Assembly (NCBI GenBank): GCA_007570785.1 | Contig: ML662442.1 | Coordinates: forward strand, 62,707,392-62,771,391 | DNA from: Antilocapra americana | Taxonomy: Eukaryota > Chordata > Mammalia > Artiodactyla > Antilocapridae | Direction: 5' to 3' | Length of the DNA: 64,000 bases | In this document: positions 12,305-24,096 of the stretch, piece by piece | Position numbering within the stretch: the stretch's first letter is position 1 | Layout of the letters: every line of letters starts with the position of its first letter | Notes under the pieces: generated by a model | Told to the model about the DNA's origin: nothing | The model's database searches: none | Seen by the model: only the letters and a program-made list of their open reading frames with translations | Position numbers and translations under genes: made by a program

Positions 12305-12530
12305 TGTATAGAAGCACAGACTAGTGGGTTCGTTCTGGCTCTGTCACTAGATTTACAATTGGGAAAGTTATTTTAACTGAGTCTTGGCTACTCTTTCTGA
12401 AAATCGAGATAATTATAGAAATATCTCACACATGAGTCTTCAGAATTTAATGAGAAAAGGTTTACAAAGTGCTAACACAGTGCATGGTGCAAATTAAGTA
12501 CCCAAATGTTTGTTACTGTTGTTATTAATT
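12305..12530 (+). repeat. MIR SINE relic
   Basis: Features in MIR order are GTTCTGGCTCTGTCACTAG, TTTCTGAAAATCGAGATAAT and CAAAGTGCTAACACAGTGCA. Confidence 0.6.
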
Positions 12531-13472
12531 GTCGTAGCCTTTTTTTTCTTACATGTTTATCAGTCCAATATCTTTCAAGGAATTGCAAATAGCATCCTGA
12601 AAGGCGAGGGAAACAGGAAAGAGGCCAGCAAGGAAACAGCACAGGGAATGTGAGGGTCAATACCAAGTCATCTTTACCAAAGACATATTCACCTATGACT
12701 TAAGTAAGGATTGACCTGGGTGAGCAATGAGCGGGCTAAGACCAGGACAAGGAAGAAGTAGGCAGGAGCCAAGGGGAGAGAGAATGACAGTATTGCTGCA
12801 CCAGGAGAAGCTCATCTGGAATGCCAGGCTCCTATCAGCAGGAATAAATGAGAACACTACTCTCTGGGCTGCAGCTGCCCTCTAAGCAAAAACACAGGCA
12901 CATTAGCCCTCTTTACATGAAAGGTGGTAAAAAGCTGTTTGCAGCCTTCTCCAGAAGGCATTGTTAGAGTATGAAAAAAAAAAAAAAAAACCCACTTAAA
13001 AATAACAAGACTGCTCTTGTCAATAAATACAACTCTGAAGACAATCTCAGATATTACCAAGACAGCCCATGTTGCTGAGCCCTCCCAGGGGATTTGGACA
13101 GTCAGAGTTTGTAAGTTGCATATTCAAGAAAAAAATAGAAAGATAATACAATTTTCCAAAAGCTCAGATCCAGGATAGGCAAATGAAGAGGTTGGGGGTG
13201 GCACTGAAAGTTCCCAGTCATTAATTACCATTGCTTCTCCTGGCAACCAGCCCCATCCCTTGTAGAGTTCCAAATCATCTCATTAACATAACAAAAGATA
13301 CCTGTATTGCTCTCATTATTAGGGAATTCCAAGGTTTTTAGCAGCTCTGTACCAGAAATGTAAATGAAGACAAAAATTCATATTATCTTACCATAAATTA
13401 CAATATCACAACTATATTGCGGAATTAACAGTTGACAAAGCAATTAAGCCTCATGCATATTGTCATAGAAAG
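12531..13472. other. Intergenic, no gene recognised; A17 run at 12974-12990
   Basis: I see no repeat family apart from the homopolymer. Confidence 0.5.
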
Positions 13473-13484
13473 GCAAATAATCAT

Positions 13485-13612
13485 GCTGCTGCTGCTGCTA
13501 AGTCGCTTCAGTTGTGTCCAACTCTGTGTGACCCCATAGACGGCAGCCCACCAGGCTGTCCATGGGATTTTCCAGGCAAGAGTACTGGAATAGGTTGCCA
13601 CTGCCTTCTCCA
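13485..13612 (+). repeat. Bov-A2 SINE (single unit)
   Basis: It begins with (GCT)n and CTAAGTCGCTTCAG and ends GCCACTGCCTTCTCC. It is flanked by AAATAATCAT (13475-13484) and AAATAGTCAT (13613-13622), a target-site duplication with one mismatch. Confidence 0.88.
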
Positions 13613-13622
13613 AAATAGTCAT

Positions 13623-14093
13623 AAGTGATCACTTACTTCTGAGCTACAGGGCCTGCAGGCACTAAGCATGACAGGCTTTGCATGGCTGCCTGCTGACCCC
13701 ACTCAGGGCCATCTCATGAGATCTCCTTTAAGACACCACCACCAAGAAGCATTTAGGAAAGGTCAAAGGGAGACACCACGTGTCTGACCACCTCCCAGGA
13801 TCCTTCTTGCTGGCATCCATCTTGGCTGAGCAATGCGTGCACCACCAGGAAGGACCCTGAGTCAGAGAGATTGGCCAAAGACAACCTGGAAACTATTCCC
13901 ACTGCCATAAAACCCACGACTGTGAGCCACAAGACAGAGTAGTTCTCCTGGTTTCCCTTATACCGCTGCCCAGGCACCCTTTCAAATAAAGTCTCTTGCT
14001 TTGCCAGCACATGTCTCCTCAGACAATTCTTTTCCGAGTATTAGACAAGAGCTCACTCTTGGGGCCCTGGAAGGGGGTCCTCCTTCCTACAAC
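13623..14093 (+). mobile_element. Probable solo LTR of a class I endogenous retrovirus
   Basis: The layout is U3-like sequence, AATAAA at about 13985, then a U5-like region ending in CTTCCTACAACA. The order resembles gammaretroviral-type LTRs. No internal retroviral genes are attached. The left boundary is uncertain. Confidence 0.55.
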
Positions 14094-14190
14094 ATTCTTG
14101 CCTAGAGAATCCCATGGACGGAGGAGCCTGGCAGGCTACAGTCCACAAGGTCACAGAGAGTTGGACATGACTCAAGTGACACGGCATGCA
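14094..14190 (+). repeat. Bov-tA SINE 3' fragment
   Basis: ATTCTTGCCTAGAGAATCCC to GACTCAAGTGACACGGCATG is the 3' half of Bov-tA, abutting the LTR end. Confidence 0.75.
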
Positions 14191-14194
14191 CACA

Positions 14195-14680
14195 CGCTGG
14201 GCCACCAGAAGGGGAGCTCTCACACTTGAAGACAATAGCAGAGCCCAACAGGAAGGCTTCCTTTTCTTGCTGGCAAGAGCTCAGCCAATGAGAAACTGTC
14301 AAAACGTAGCCCAAAAAAAGCCACTGTACTTCCAAATCTCAGTTCCTCAATGGACTCTTTGCTGTAACCCTCTCAACGTATTCTTTCCCCTCTTTAAAAG
14401 AGTTCTCCTCTCCATTTTCATTGGGAACTCATTTGAGGTTCACCATGACTGAAAATCCTGAATTACATTTTTTTTTAATATTCATGTATTTCTTTGGCTA
14501 TGACCGGTCTTAGATACCTTATGTGGAATCTTTGATATTTTTATCTTTGTTGCACCACACAGGAGCTTTAGTTGGGGCATAAGGGATCTGAATTACAATG
14601 CTTTGTTGATCCCAAATAAAACCCATTTTTGCTCGAGAAACAACTGGTAGTCTATTGGGTTTTTTTAGGTCAACAATAAC
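14195..14680 (+). mobile_element. Possible second ERV LTR, interrupted by a CHR SINE
   Basis: CCAATGAGAAACTG near 14284 and TCTTTAAAAG near 14391 look like U3 promoter elements, and an AATAAA occurs at 14615-14620. With the SINE removed the two sides join. Family unknown; low confidence. Confidence 0.35.
14468..14587 (-). repeat. CHR-type SINE, antisense, with target-site duplication
   Basis: It starts with a T-run and reads TTCTTTGGCTATGACCGGTC and AGGAGCTTTAGTTGGGGCAT. The 10-bp CTGAATTACA flanks it at 14458-14467 and 14588-14597. Confidence 0.8.
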
Positions 14681-15305
14681 CAACATTCAATGGTCACCTA
14701 CCATATGTGAATTACAATATTAAACATGCAGATACCAGATGAAAAAAGACTCTATTCTCAATGTACAAACAATCTCATTCTTAGACACATTACCTACTAT
14801 AACAGTTTGACGCTCATTTCATGTTCAGATCTATGACTTATGATTTCACCTCTCAGTCTTCCCATTCATATATCATAATCTTTTCCAGCTGATAGCATCC
14901 CATAGGCCATCATAGCAAGTCTTACTCTGTATTTGCTCTGGTTCCATTAAAACAGCATTATCACCACTGCCATCATCATAACTAATGTTCATAAAATGAT
15001 GAGTACAACTTAAAGAGTTTATTCACATAACTTACCTCACTTACTTGTATGCAGACTTCTCATGTGGGTTCCTTTACCAAAGCTCCAGAGGGTGTTGTCT
15101 TTGTTGATTTGTGGTATCTCTTTTGGTAAGTCTAAATGCTTGGTACATTTTAGTCACAACAGGTCACAGGGTCTTTGCCTCCACGGAACAACCTACAAAA
15201 TATCTAACCAAACTTCTAATATAGTTCATCTTAGTAACATATTTTATGTCTTAAATTTGAATTTAACGCTTCCTTCAAATCCTTGGCTTTGTACTTATAA
15301 TCCTT
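14681..15305. other. Intergenic, nothing recognised
   Basis: A/T-rich, with no exon or repeat called. Confidence 0.5.
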
Positions 15306-15318
15306 AAAAAGTACCTGC

Positions 15319-16300
15319 AGCTCAATTCCAGAAAAATAAATGACCCAATCAAAAAGTGGGCCAAAGAACTTAACAGACATTTCTCCAAAGAAGACATAAA
15401 AATGGCTAACAAACACATGAAAAGATGCTCAACATCACTCATTATCAGAGAAATGCAAATCAAAACCACAATGAGGTACCACTGTACACCAGTCAGAATG
15501 GCTGCCATCCAAAAGTCTACAAGCAATAAATGCTGGAGAGGATGTGGAGAAAAGGGAACCCTCTTATACCGTTGGTGGGAATGCAAACTAGTACAGCCAC
15601 TATGGAAAACAGTGTGGAGATTCCTTAAAAAACTGCAAATAGACCTGCCATATGACCCAGCAATCCCACTGCTGGGCATACACACCAAGGAAACCAGAAT
15701 TGAAAGAGCCACATGTACCCCAATGTTCATCGCTGCATTGTTTACAATAGCCAGGGCATGGAAGCAACCTAGATGTCCATCAACAGATGAATGGATAAGA
15801 AAGCTGTGGTACATATATACAATGGAATATTACTCAGCCATTAAAAAGAATACATTTGAATCAGTTCTACTGAGGTGGACAAAACTGGAGCCTATTATCC
15901 AGAGTGAAGTAAGCCAGAAGGAAAAACAACAATACAGTATACTAATGCATTTATATGGAATTTAGAAAGATGGTAATGACAACCCTGTATGCGAGACAGC
16001 AAAAGAAACGCAGATGTACAGAACAGTCTTTTGGACTCTATGGGAGAGGGCAAGGGTGGGATGATATGGGAAAACGGCATTGAAACATGTTAATTATCAT
16101 ATGTAAAATCAATCGCCAGCCTAGGTTTGATGCTCAGGGCTGGTGCACTGGGATGACCCATAGAGAGGGAATCGGGAGGGAGGTGGGAGGGGGGTTCTGG
16201 AAGGGGAACACATGTATACCCATAGGAGATTCATGTCAATGTATGGCAAAACCAACATGATAATGTAAAGAAAATTTAAAAAATTAAATTAAAAAAAAAA
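15319..16300 (+). mobile_element. L1 LINE, 5'-truncated, with target-site duplications
   Basis: About 980 bp covering the C-terminal part of L1 ORF2 and the 3' UTR, ending in an A-rich tail. Frame 15402-15965 (187 codons) is the intact ORF2 C-terminus, recognisable by [19 protein letters not shown] and [17 protein letters not shown]. The reverse-transcriptase and endonuclease domains are absent. AAAAAGTACCTGC (15306-15318) and AAAAAGTATCTGC (16297-16309) flank it. Confidence 0.9.
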
Positions 16301-16309
16301 AGTATCTGC

Positions 16310-16920
16310 TACCTTTGCAACCATTTAGAGATTTCCAGGTTTGTCTTACAGTCTGAGGTCAGATGCCAAAAGATCCTTCTAGGCTGAGTGTACGATGTCC
16401 TGAGACTGAAAGTTGCTTTTTTTCTCTTTAATTTTTATTCACCAATCATAAGATCTCTGGAATCTTAGTCACGCAATTTCTCTACCTATATAAGTTTACT
16501 TTTCTTACTCTTTATTATTGCCTTCACATGCAGTTTCCTAGCCAAATGATTAACAGTTACATCAAGATTACACTTACATGAATCTTGTACCTACACACGT
16601 TTGGTATAAGAGTTTGAGAAACCACTTTTATATCCCAAATACATATATAAGTTTACCTCTATCCAAATACCTCTTCGTCTTAACTTTGACAATACATGAA
16701 AGCTTTAAATATTCTTACACTCTTTGAGTCAGCAATAATTTTTCTGGCATACTTCTTAGAAACTGACAAAATGAATTACCCAAACAGTTGGGTGACAAAT
16801 CCATATACAAGTCAGACTGTTTCAAATTGTTTGCTTTCAATAAATGCAAAGAAGAGCCTATTAATTGGTGGATCATTACAAATAATCTGTTAATAGACCA
16901 TTATGATTTTGGGCATGCGA
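16310..16920. other. Intergenic, nothing recognised
   Basis: A/T-rich; the 65-codon frame at 16696-16893 has no recognisable feature. Confidence 0.5.
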
Positions 16921-17048
16921 TACCCCTGGGCAAGGGAGTGGCTACCCACTCCAGTATTCTTGCCTAGAGAATTCCACGGACAGAGGAGCCTGTGGGGCTA
17001 CAGTCCATAGGGTCACAAAGAGCTGGACTAAGAGACTAACACTTTTCA
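16921..17048 (+). repeat. Bov-tA SINE, 5'-truncated
   Basis: CAAGGGAGTGGCTACCCACT through CACAAAGAGCTGGACTAAG matches the Bov-tA body without its tRNA head. Confidence 0.75.
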
Positions 17049-17143
17049 ACAAACTTTTAAAGGACTTAAAAAACTATCACTATTATAACTAGTTTTTTAA
17101 ATTCCAACTTATATTTGTATGTAAACAAACTTCTCAGTGCATG

Positions 17144-17166
17144 TATATATATATATATATATATAT
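17144..17166. repeat. (TA)n microsatellite
   Basis: About eleven TA units. Confidence 0.9.
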
Positions 17167-17192
17167 TTGAAAAATAAAAGATGCTAAATTTA

Positions 17193-17291
17193 TTCAGTTC
17201 AGTTCAGTTGCTCAGTCATGTCCGGCTCTTTGCGACCCCATGAATCGCAGCATGCCAGGCCTCACCAACTCCCAGAATCTACCCAAGCCCA
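17193..17291 (-). repeat. BovB 3'-end fragment
   Basis: TTCAGTTCAGTTCAGTTGCT and GACCCCATGAATCGCAGCAT are the antisense 3' terminus of BovB. Confidence 0.8.
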
Positions 17292-18335
17292 GGATAAGCA
17301 ATATCTATACATAGATAATTAAGCTGATAAAAAGCTAAAACTCCTTTTCTCATTAAAAGCCCCACTTTCAATAAAATAAATTTTATATTTATTATCAAAT
17401 TTTTTGACTTTTGTTGTTGGATCAGCTATAACTTCAGTATATATAATTTTTTGTTGCAGAGAAATGGATTAATCTGTACCATTGACTAGATTACTTTAGG
17501 ATAAACTTGTAAGGAGAAGTATAATGGAAATACAGGTTCAAAGAAAAAACAGAACACTTTAAAGTATCTTACCATTAATGTAGACTTTTTAAGCAGTTCT
17601 TAAAATAGATAACAAGGTATCAAGTCACTTTGGTATTATAATTCCTCTTGAAACATTTTAAAGTATTGTAATGTCCTTTCCAATTATTTACACTTATGAA
17701 AGATTTCACATTTCAATAAAAAATATGTAAGATATTTTAAATTTCATAGTATTTCAAACAAATACATGGTTTGTAAAAATTATTTTAGATGGTGTGTGAA
17801 TAAAAAAATTTGGAGAATTACAAGCACTTCAGTACATGCTGTTTACCTCTCCATAATCAGAATTTGGAATCAAATCTTATAACACTTGTCCTAAATCTTG
17901 TCTTACATAGCACTGTATTTTCCATTTTATTTAATATATATTCCTCAGCTTTTGCTAGATACATTATAGTGGGGAGAGCAAGGATTCTTACTATCCATGG
18001 CACTGCAGAAAGGCAGGAAAAGACTCCAAACCAAGGGTATTTTTGACAGAGCTGCTAATGCGGAACAAGCTTTATTGTATCAGTGTTATCAACCCCTTTA
18101 AAACAAGCTTACACACACACTTACTTTAACACCATTTGATTTAAAACCTGGGAAAGAATCTTAAATTTAAAAATCATCAAAATTAAACAAAATTAATCAT
18201 CTCTCTCAAGGACTGGCAAAGTCCTTGTGGAATTTTTCATCTTTCATTCAGTTTTCTTTTTTCTTTTAACTTTTTTAACATATAGTGTTTTAAAGTTTTT
18301 AACTACTAATTCTATTCATCTGTAGTATTTCTTTT
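17292..18335. other. Intergenic, nothing recognised
   Basis: Very A/T-rich; only short chance frames. Confidence 0.5.
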
Positions 18336-20146
18336 CCTTTTTTAAAATTTTTTAATTGAAGGATAATTGCTTTACAGAATTTTGTTGTTTTCTGTCAAAA
18401 CTCAACATGAATAGGTATACATATATCCCTTCCCTTTTGAACCTCCCTCCCATCCCCTGCCCCATCCCACTCCTCCAGATTGATATAACCCATTTGAGTT
18501 TCCTGAGCCATATAGCAAATTCACATTGGCTATCTATTTTACATTCCATGTTGCTCTTTCCATACATCTCACCCTCTCCTCCCCTCTCCCCATGTCCATA
18601 AGTCTATTTTCTATGTCTGTTTCTCCACTGCTGCCCTGTAAATAAGTTCTTCAGTACCATTCTTCTAGATTCCACAGATAAGTGTTATAATACAATATTT
18701 ATCTTTCTGACTCTCTTCACTCTATGTAATAGGTTCTAGGTTCATCCACCTCATCAGAACTGATTCAAATGTGCTCCTTTTTATGGCTCCATATGGAATA
18801 TTATGGAGTAATGTTCCATTGTGTATATGTACCACAACTTCTTTATCCATTCATCTGTCGATGGACATCTAGGTTGCTTCCATGCTCTAGCTATTGTAAA
18901 TAGTGCTGCAGTGAACAATGGGATACATGTGTCTTTTTCAGTTTTGGTTTCCTCACGGTATATGCCTAGGAGTGGGATTGCAGGGTCATATGGTGGATTT
19001 ATTCCTAGTTTTTTAAGGAATCTCCATACCGTCTTCCATAGTGCTGGTATCCATTTACATTCCCACCCAACAGTGCAAGAGCATTCCCTTTCCTCCACAC
19101 CCTCTCCAGCATTTATTGTTTGTAGACTTTTTGATGATGGCCATTCTGACCAGTGTGAGGTGATTTATCTCATTGTAGTTTTGATTGGCATTTCTCTAAT
19201 AATGAGTGATGTTGAGCATCTTTTCATGCATTAGCATCAGTCTATCTTTGGAGAAATGTTTAAGTCTTTTTCTCACTTTTTGACTGGGTTGTTTTACTGG
19301 CATTGGGTTATTTGAGCTGCTTGTGTATTTTGGAAATGAACTGTTCCATCTGCTATTACTTTCTCCCATTCTGAGGGTTGTCTTTACACCTTGCTTATAG
19401 TTTCCTGTGCTGTGCAAAAGCTTTTAAGTTTAATCAGGTCCCACTTGTTTACTTTTGCTTTTATTTCCATTACTCTAGGAGGTGGGTTATAGAGGATCTT
19501 GCTTTGGTTTATGTCATCGAGTGTTCTGCCTGTGCTTTCCTCTAAGAGTTTTATAGTTTCTGGTCTTACATTTAGGTCTTTAATCCATTTGAATTCATCT
19601 TTGTGTGTGGTGTTAGGAACTGTTCTAATTTCATTCTTTTACATGTAGATGTCCAGTTTTCCCAGGACCATTTATTGAAGAGGCTGTCTTTGCCCAATAG
19701 CATATTTTTGCCTCCTTTGTCAGAAATGAGATGCCCATATGTGCATGGGTTTATTACTGGACTTTTTTTTATCTTGTTCCACTGGTCTATATTTCTGTAT
19801 TTGTGTCAGTACCATACTGTCTTGATGACTGGAGCTCTGTAGTGTAATCTGAAGTCAGGAAGGTTGAGTCCTCCAACTCCCTTCTTCTTTCTTGAGACTG
19901 CTATGGCTTTTTGAGGTCTTTTGTGTTTCCATATGAATTGTGAATTTTTTGTTCTAGTTCTGTGAAAAATGTTATTGGTAATTTGATAGGGGTCACATTT
20001 AATCTGTAGATTGCATTTGGTAGTATGGTGATTTTCACAATGTTGTTTCTTCCTACTCAGGAACATGGATTATCTCTCTATCTGTTTATGTCATCTTTGA
20101 TTTCTTTCATTAGAGTCTTATAACTTTCTGTGTACAGTTCTTTATT
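18336..20146 (-). mobile_element. L1 LINE, antisense, 5'-truncated, about 1.8 kb
   Basis: On the minus strand this gives the distal part of ORF2, including [20 protein letters not shown] and [18 protein letters not shown], then the L1 3' UTR running to 18336. Several frame breaks show it is dead. A BovB copy follows directly at 20147. Confidence 0.85.
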
Positions 20147-20815
20147 CAGTTCAGTCACATGAACTGCAGCACACCAGGCTTCCCTGTCCATCTCCAACGC
20201 CTGGACTCAACCCAAACCCATGTCCATTGAGTTGGTGATGCCATCCAACCATCTCATCCTCTGTTGTCCCCTTCTCCTCCTGCCCTCAATCTTTCCCAGC
20301 AACAGGGGCTTTTCAAATGAGTCAGCTCTTCACATCAGGTGGCCAAAGTATTGGAGTTTCAAGCTTCAACCTCAGTCCTTCCAATGAACACCCAGGACTG
20401 ATCTCCTTGCAGTCCAAGGGACTCTCAAGAGTCTTCTCCAACACCACAGTTCAAAAGCATCAGTTCTTTAGCACTCAGCTTTCTTTATAGTCCAACTCTC
20501 ACACCCATACATGACCACTGGAAAAACCATAGCCTTGACTAGACAGACCTTTGTTGGCAAAGTAATGTCTCTGCTTTTCAATATGCTATCCAGGTTGGCC
20601 ATGACTTTCCTTCCAAGGAGTAAGTGTCTTTTAATTTCATGGCTTTAATCACCATCTGCAGTGATTTTGGAGCCCAGAAAAGTAAAGTCAGCCATTGTTT
20701 CTACTGTTTCCCCATCTATTTGCCATGAAGTGATGGGACTGGATGCCATGATCTTAGTTTTCTGAATGTTGAGCTTTAAGCCAACTCTTTCACTCCCCTC
20801 TTTCACTTAGTCTCA
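20147..20815 (-). mobile_element. BovB LINE 3' fragment
   Basis: Antisense BovB, from the 3' terminus (TTCAGTTCAGTCACATGAAC) through TGTTTCCCCATCTATTTGCC to the CCAACTCTTTCACT region. It is 5'-truncated and has no intact frame. Confidence 0.85.
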
Positions 20816-21079
20816 TTCAGTTTTCTTCAAAAGTCATTCAGTTATTTTTGAGTAATATTTTAGATAACAAGGATCAAGACACTCTTGAACTAAGTATAGC
20901 AATATAGATAATATCAGATATTAGAAAATTATATATGAAAACTATTTTATGATCAAGTTTTCTCTGCAAAATATGAAAGAAAAAGAAAACTTCGATAAAA
21001 TGCCTTCCTTTTCCCCCTTGCCTCAACTGTCCCAACTAAATTCAGCAGCTTCCATGTGCTGGTGGCAGTGGTGATTTAT
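20816..21079. other. Intergenic, nothing recognised
   Basis: A/T-rich sequence between BovB and the SINE pair. Confidence 0.5.
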
Positions 21080-21272
21080 TTGCTAAGTCATGTCTGACTC
21101 GTATGACCCCACAGACTGCAGCTTACCAAGCTCCTCTGTCCGTGGGATTTCCCAGGAAAGAACACTGGAGTGGGTTGCCATTTCCTTCTCCACGGGATCT
21201 TTCCTGACCCAGGGATTGAACTGGTGTCTCTTGCATTGCAGGTGGACTCTTTACTGAGCCACCAGGGAAGCC
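21080..21272 (-). repeat. Bov-tA SINE, antisense
   Basis: It reads TTGCTAAGTCATGTCTGACT to GAGCCACCAGGGAAGCC. It forms an inverted pair with the next element. Confidence 0.85.
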
Positions 21273-21310
21273 AGCTTCCAAGCCCTATATACATCCAATC
21301 TTTGTATCAG

Positions 21311-21515
21311 GGTTTCCCTGGTGGCTCAGTGGTAAAGAATCTACCATGTGCCATGTGGGAGGTGCCAGTTCGAGGGTCAGGGAAGATACCATGGAGAAGG
21401 AAATGGCAACCCACTCCAGCATTCTTGCCTGGGAAATCCCATGGAGAGAGGAACCTGGTGGGCTATAGTCCATGGGGTCACAAAAGAATCAGACAGGACT
21501 TAGCAATTAAACAAC
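21311..21515 (+). repeat. Bov-tA SINE
   Basis: Near full length, GGTTTCCCTGGTGGCTCAG through GGGGTCACAAAAGAATCAG. It lies 38 bp from an oppositely oriented copy. Confidence 0.88.
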
Positions 21516-23808
21516 AATTTTGTCTCTATGAATCCATCTGGTTTACTTCTCTCAATTATTCGACATAGTTGACCATTCCCTCATTAGACCAGCTGCATTT
21601 CCTGATATCAATGACTTTCTCCCTCTGAGACTACTATGGTTTGAATGCTCTCCCTTTAAGATCCTTTAAGTGGGAGATATACCCTAAGCAGCCTTCTCTT
21701 GTCCCTGTACCCTCAGGGACTGTATATTCCTATGGTTTTACTATCACCTTCATGCATACTTTCTAAATATACACCTTTTAAATGCATTTAGACTCTTCAC
21801 ACACGTCAGCATTTCCTCTCCCTTCCACACACATAATACACATCTCTCTCTTGTCCCAACTCTTTCATCCCAAATCACTACTTACCTTGTTCTAGGACTC
21901 AATATAAAGCACCACCATCTCCTCCTAAGGATCTTTTGGAGACCTCTCTCCTCCCCATCCAATGGAATCAGCAAATCTTCTTGATCCCAACTCTGCAACA
22001 TCAATATAACCCATTCTCATCCATTGTCATTGCCAGAGGGCTAACTCTGAATCTTATCTTTTCAAGCCTGGATCAATGTGTGGTATCCTAACTGAGCTTT
22101 CAGCTTAGATACCTTTTTCTCTATGCCCCCCAGTATCGTTTATCTACAAATAAAGTATTTAGTAGCATCCATTTCTGCCTCCCTCAAATCAGAGAGTCAT
22201 TTTCTGAGACTACCTCCCCTAACACCAGCCTGTATTAATGCTACCCACAAATCTAATCTCCTGTGGAAATGCATCATACCCTATGATTGGGTTTTACATT
22301 ACCACAATAAAAATCATGGTGCAATAAGAGCAAGTGCTAAAATCCTTAGAAAGCAAAGGAAAGAAGAAGAGTAACAAATAGTTACATTTCTTACTGAAGC
22401 TTTAAAGTATTGCTTATCATAATAACATCTTCATTGAATTCATAGTATGCTTTAAGGCCTTATCTATTAATGTCTAATAATTTCTTAGTGATGAAGGATG
22501 TGAATTCTTTCCCTCTCAACATGAAGACAAGAATGAGGATGAATGAAGCGTGTTCGTAGAATGTGTCTCAAGATTCCTGGACAAAAGGGATACACAATCT
22601 CTCAATAGTTACTTCTTCTCTTTCTCAGTAGAGTTCTTAGAATTGCTGAATACAAACTGTGTGACACAAGCAATCAAAGGCAAGGTGCACGGAGACTTCC
22701 CCCACAGAAATGAGCATTTTAAAGCCACATGGAATGATGAAACCACTTCCCTTTGGAAAAAAAAAAAAAAACTTGCAACAAGGTTACTGTCAGGTGAAAA
22801 AAGAACATTTTAAGTGATTGTTCAGAACTGTGCCATTCTTCATAACTCTCCTTATGAAATTCCCTTCCTGGGAAATTCCTTGTTCATTTTGGCCCTGGCT
22901 GGAGGGGATCGTGACTTAGGCAGAGATGACATGAAAACTGTCCTTTTGTAAAGGAGGCACAACAGAAGACAGACCTGAGCTGCCTCAGGGCAATGAGGAG
23001 TGAATAAGGACAGCAGAGTGAGATTGCTTTTTCTGAAAGCTTACCTGAGTTCCTTTGGTTAGGAAATCAAGACTTGAAATCTCAAGGTAGAAAGCTAGCT
23101 TTTGACAAAGCCAGAGTGTCTTGGCCTTAGCGGGAAAGACCATAGAAGCTTTTCTTGCAACCAACCTGGTTCTCTTACACAGTATGCAGGTATGTGTTAA
23201 AAAGCCAATGGAACCTCTCAAAGATATCTTAAGTCTTAAGGAGTTTTAAAAAATAATTAAATGGAAGGAAGTGGGTGCTAGTGTTTCACATGAAACCCTT
23301 TCTAGCAGATCCAAGTTATCCCATGCAATATTTTAGGCCAGAAGTGGAGAAAAACAAACAAACAAAAAACAAGCAACAACAGCAAAACCACCCCTTCCTC
23401 CCCCCCAAAAAAAAAACCTAAACACCAAATCCAGATTTTAAGATATGAGACTAACTGGAATGGAAGGAAAATTCTTATTGCTATATTTATTAAATACGAA
23501 ATTTGAGAAATCACAGACTCAGAAAAGACGATGTAGTGGGACCTTTGTCTGCTAGACCAGTGACTGCCAACTGAAGATGCCCATGACCATCACAGGAGTG
23601 AAAAAGGAAACAAGTATGTAAAATAAATCGAATAAGAGTTTGCTTTCTTCCTGGGCCTCCTGGCCTGAGATGCAGGGAGAGAACTCTGTCCTTTATGTCA
23701 GTTTGTTTTTAAAGTTAAGCTGATCTCACCTGAAGTAAGGAAAAGATGTTCCGGAATTATTCCTGTGCTCTTTACAGTACTCCATATGCCCTGAGGAAGA
23801 GTTACTGA
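21516..23808. other. Intergenic, no gene recognised
   Basis: 21560-22270 is pyrimidine-rich and could be a very old L2, but I cannot align it convincingly. There is an A14 run near 22758 and an A-rich/C-rich patch at 23350-23420. No exon is seen. Confidence 0.4.
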
Positions 23809-24085
23809 TTTTTTTTTTTTTTTGCCACACAACACCACTTGCGAAGATCTTAGTTCCCAGACTAGAGATTGAAAGCATTGAGTCCTGTGTTTAGTTGCTC
23901 AGTTATGTCTGACTGTTTGTGAGCCCCTGGACTATAGCCTGCCAGGCTCCCCTTTCCATGGGGATTCTCCAGGCAAGAATACTGGAGTGGGTTGCTGTGC
24001 CCTCCCTTCCAGGGGATCTTCCCAAACCAGGAAGACCAAACACTAGGAATTTCCTAACCACTGAGAACCATCAGGGAATTCCCTC
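23809..24085 (-). repeat. CHR-type SINE, antisense, split by a Bov-A2-like SINE
   Basis: 23809-23883 (T-run, TTTGCCACACAACACC, TTAGTTCCCAGACTAG) and 24021-24085 (GGAATTTCCTAACCACTGAG) are two parts of one CHR element. Confidence 0.65.
23888..24020 (-). repeat. Bov-A2/Bov-tA SINE, antisense, inside CHR
   Basis: TTTAGTTGCTCAGTTATGTC through AGGCAAGAATACTGGAGTGG to CCAGGGGATCTTCCC. Confidence 0.75.
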
Positions 24086-24096
24086 CTGCTCTCTCT

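Noticed and set aside
15402..15965. 187-codon frame as a host gene
   Set aside because: It is the C-terminal end of L1 ORF2 within a truncated insertion.
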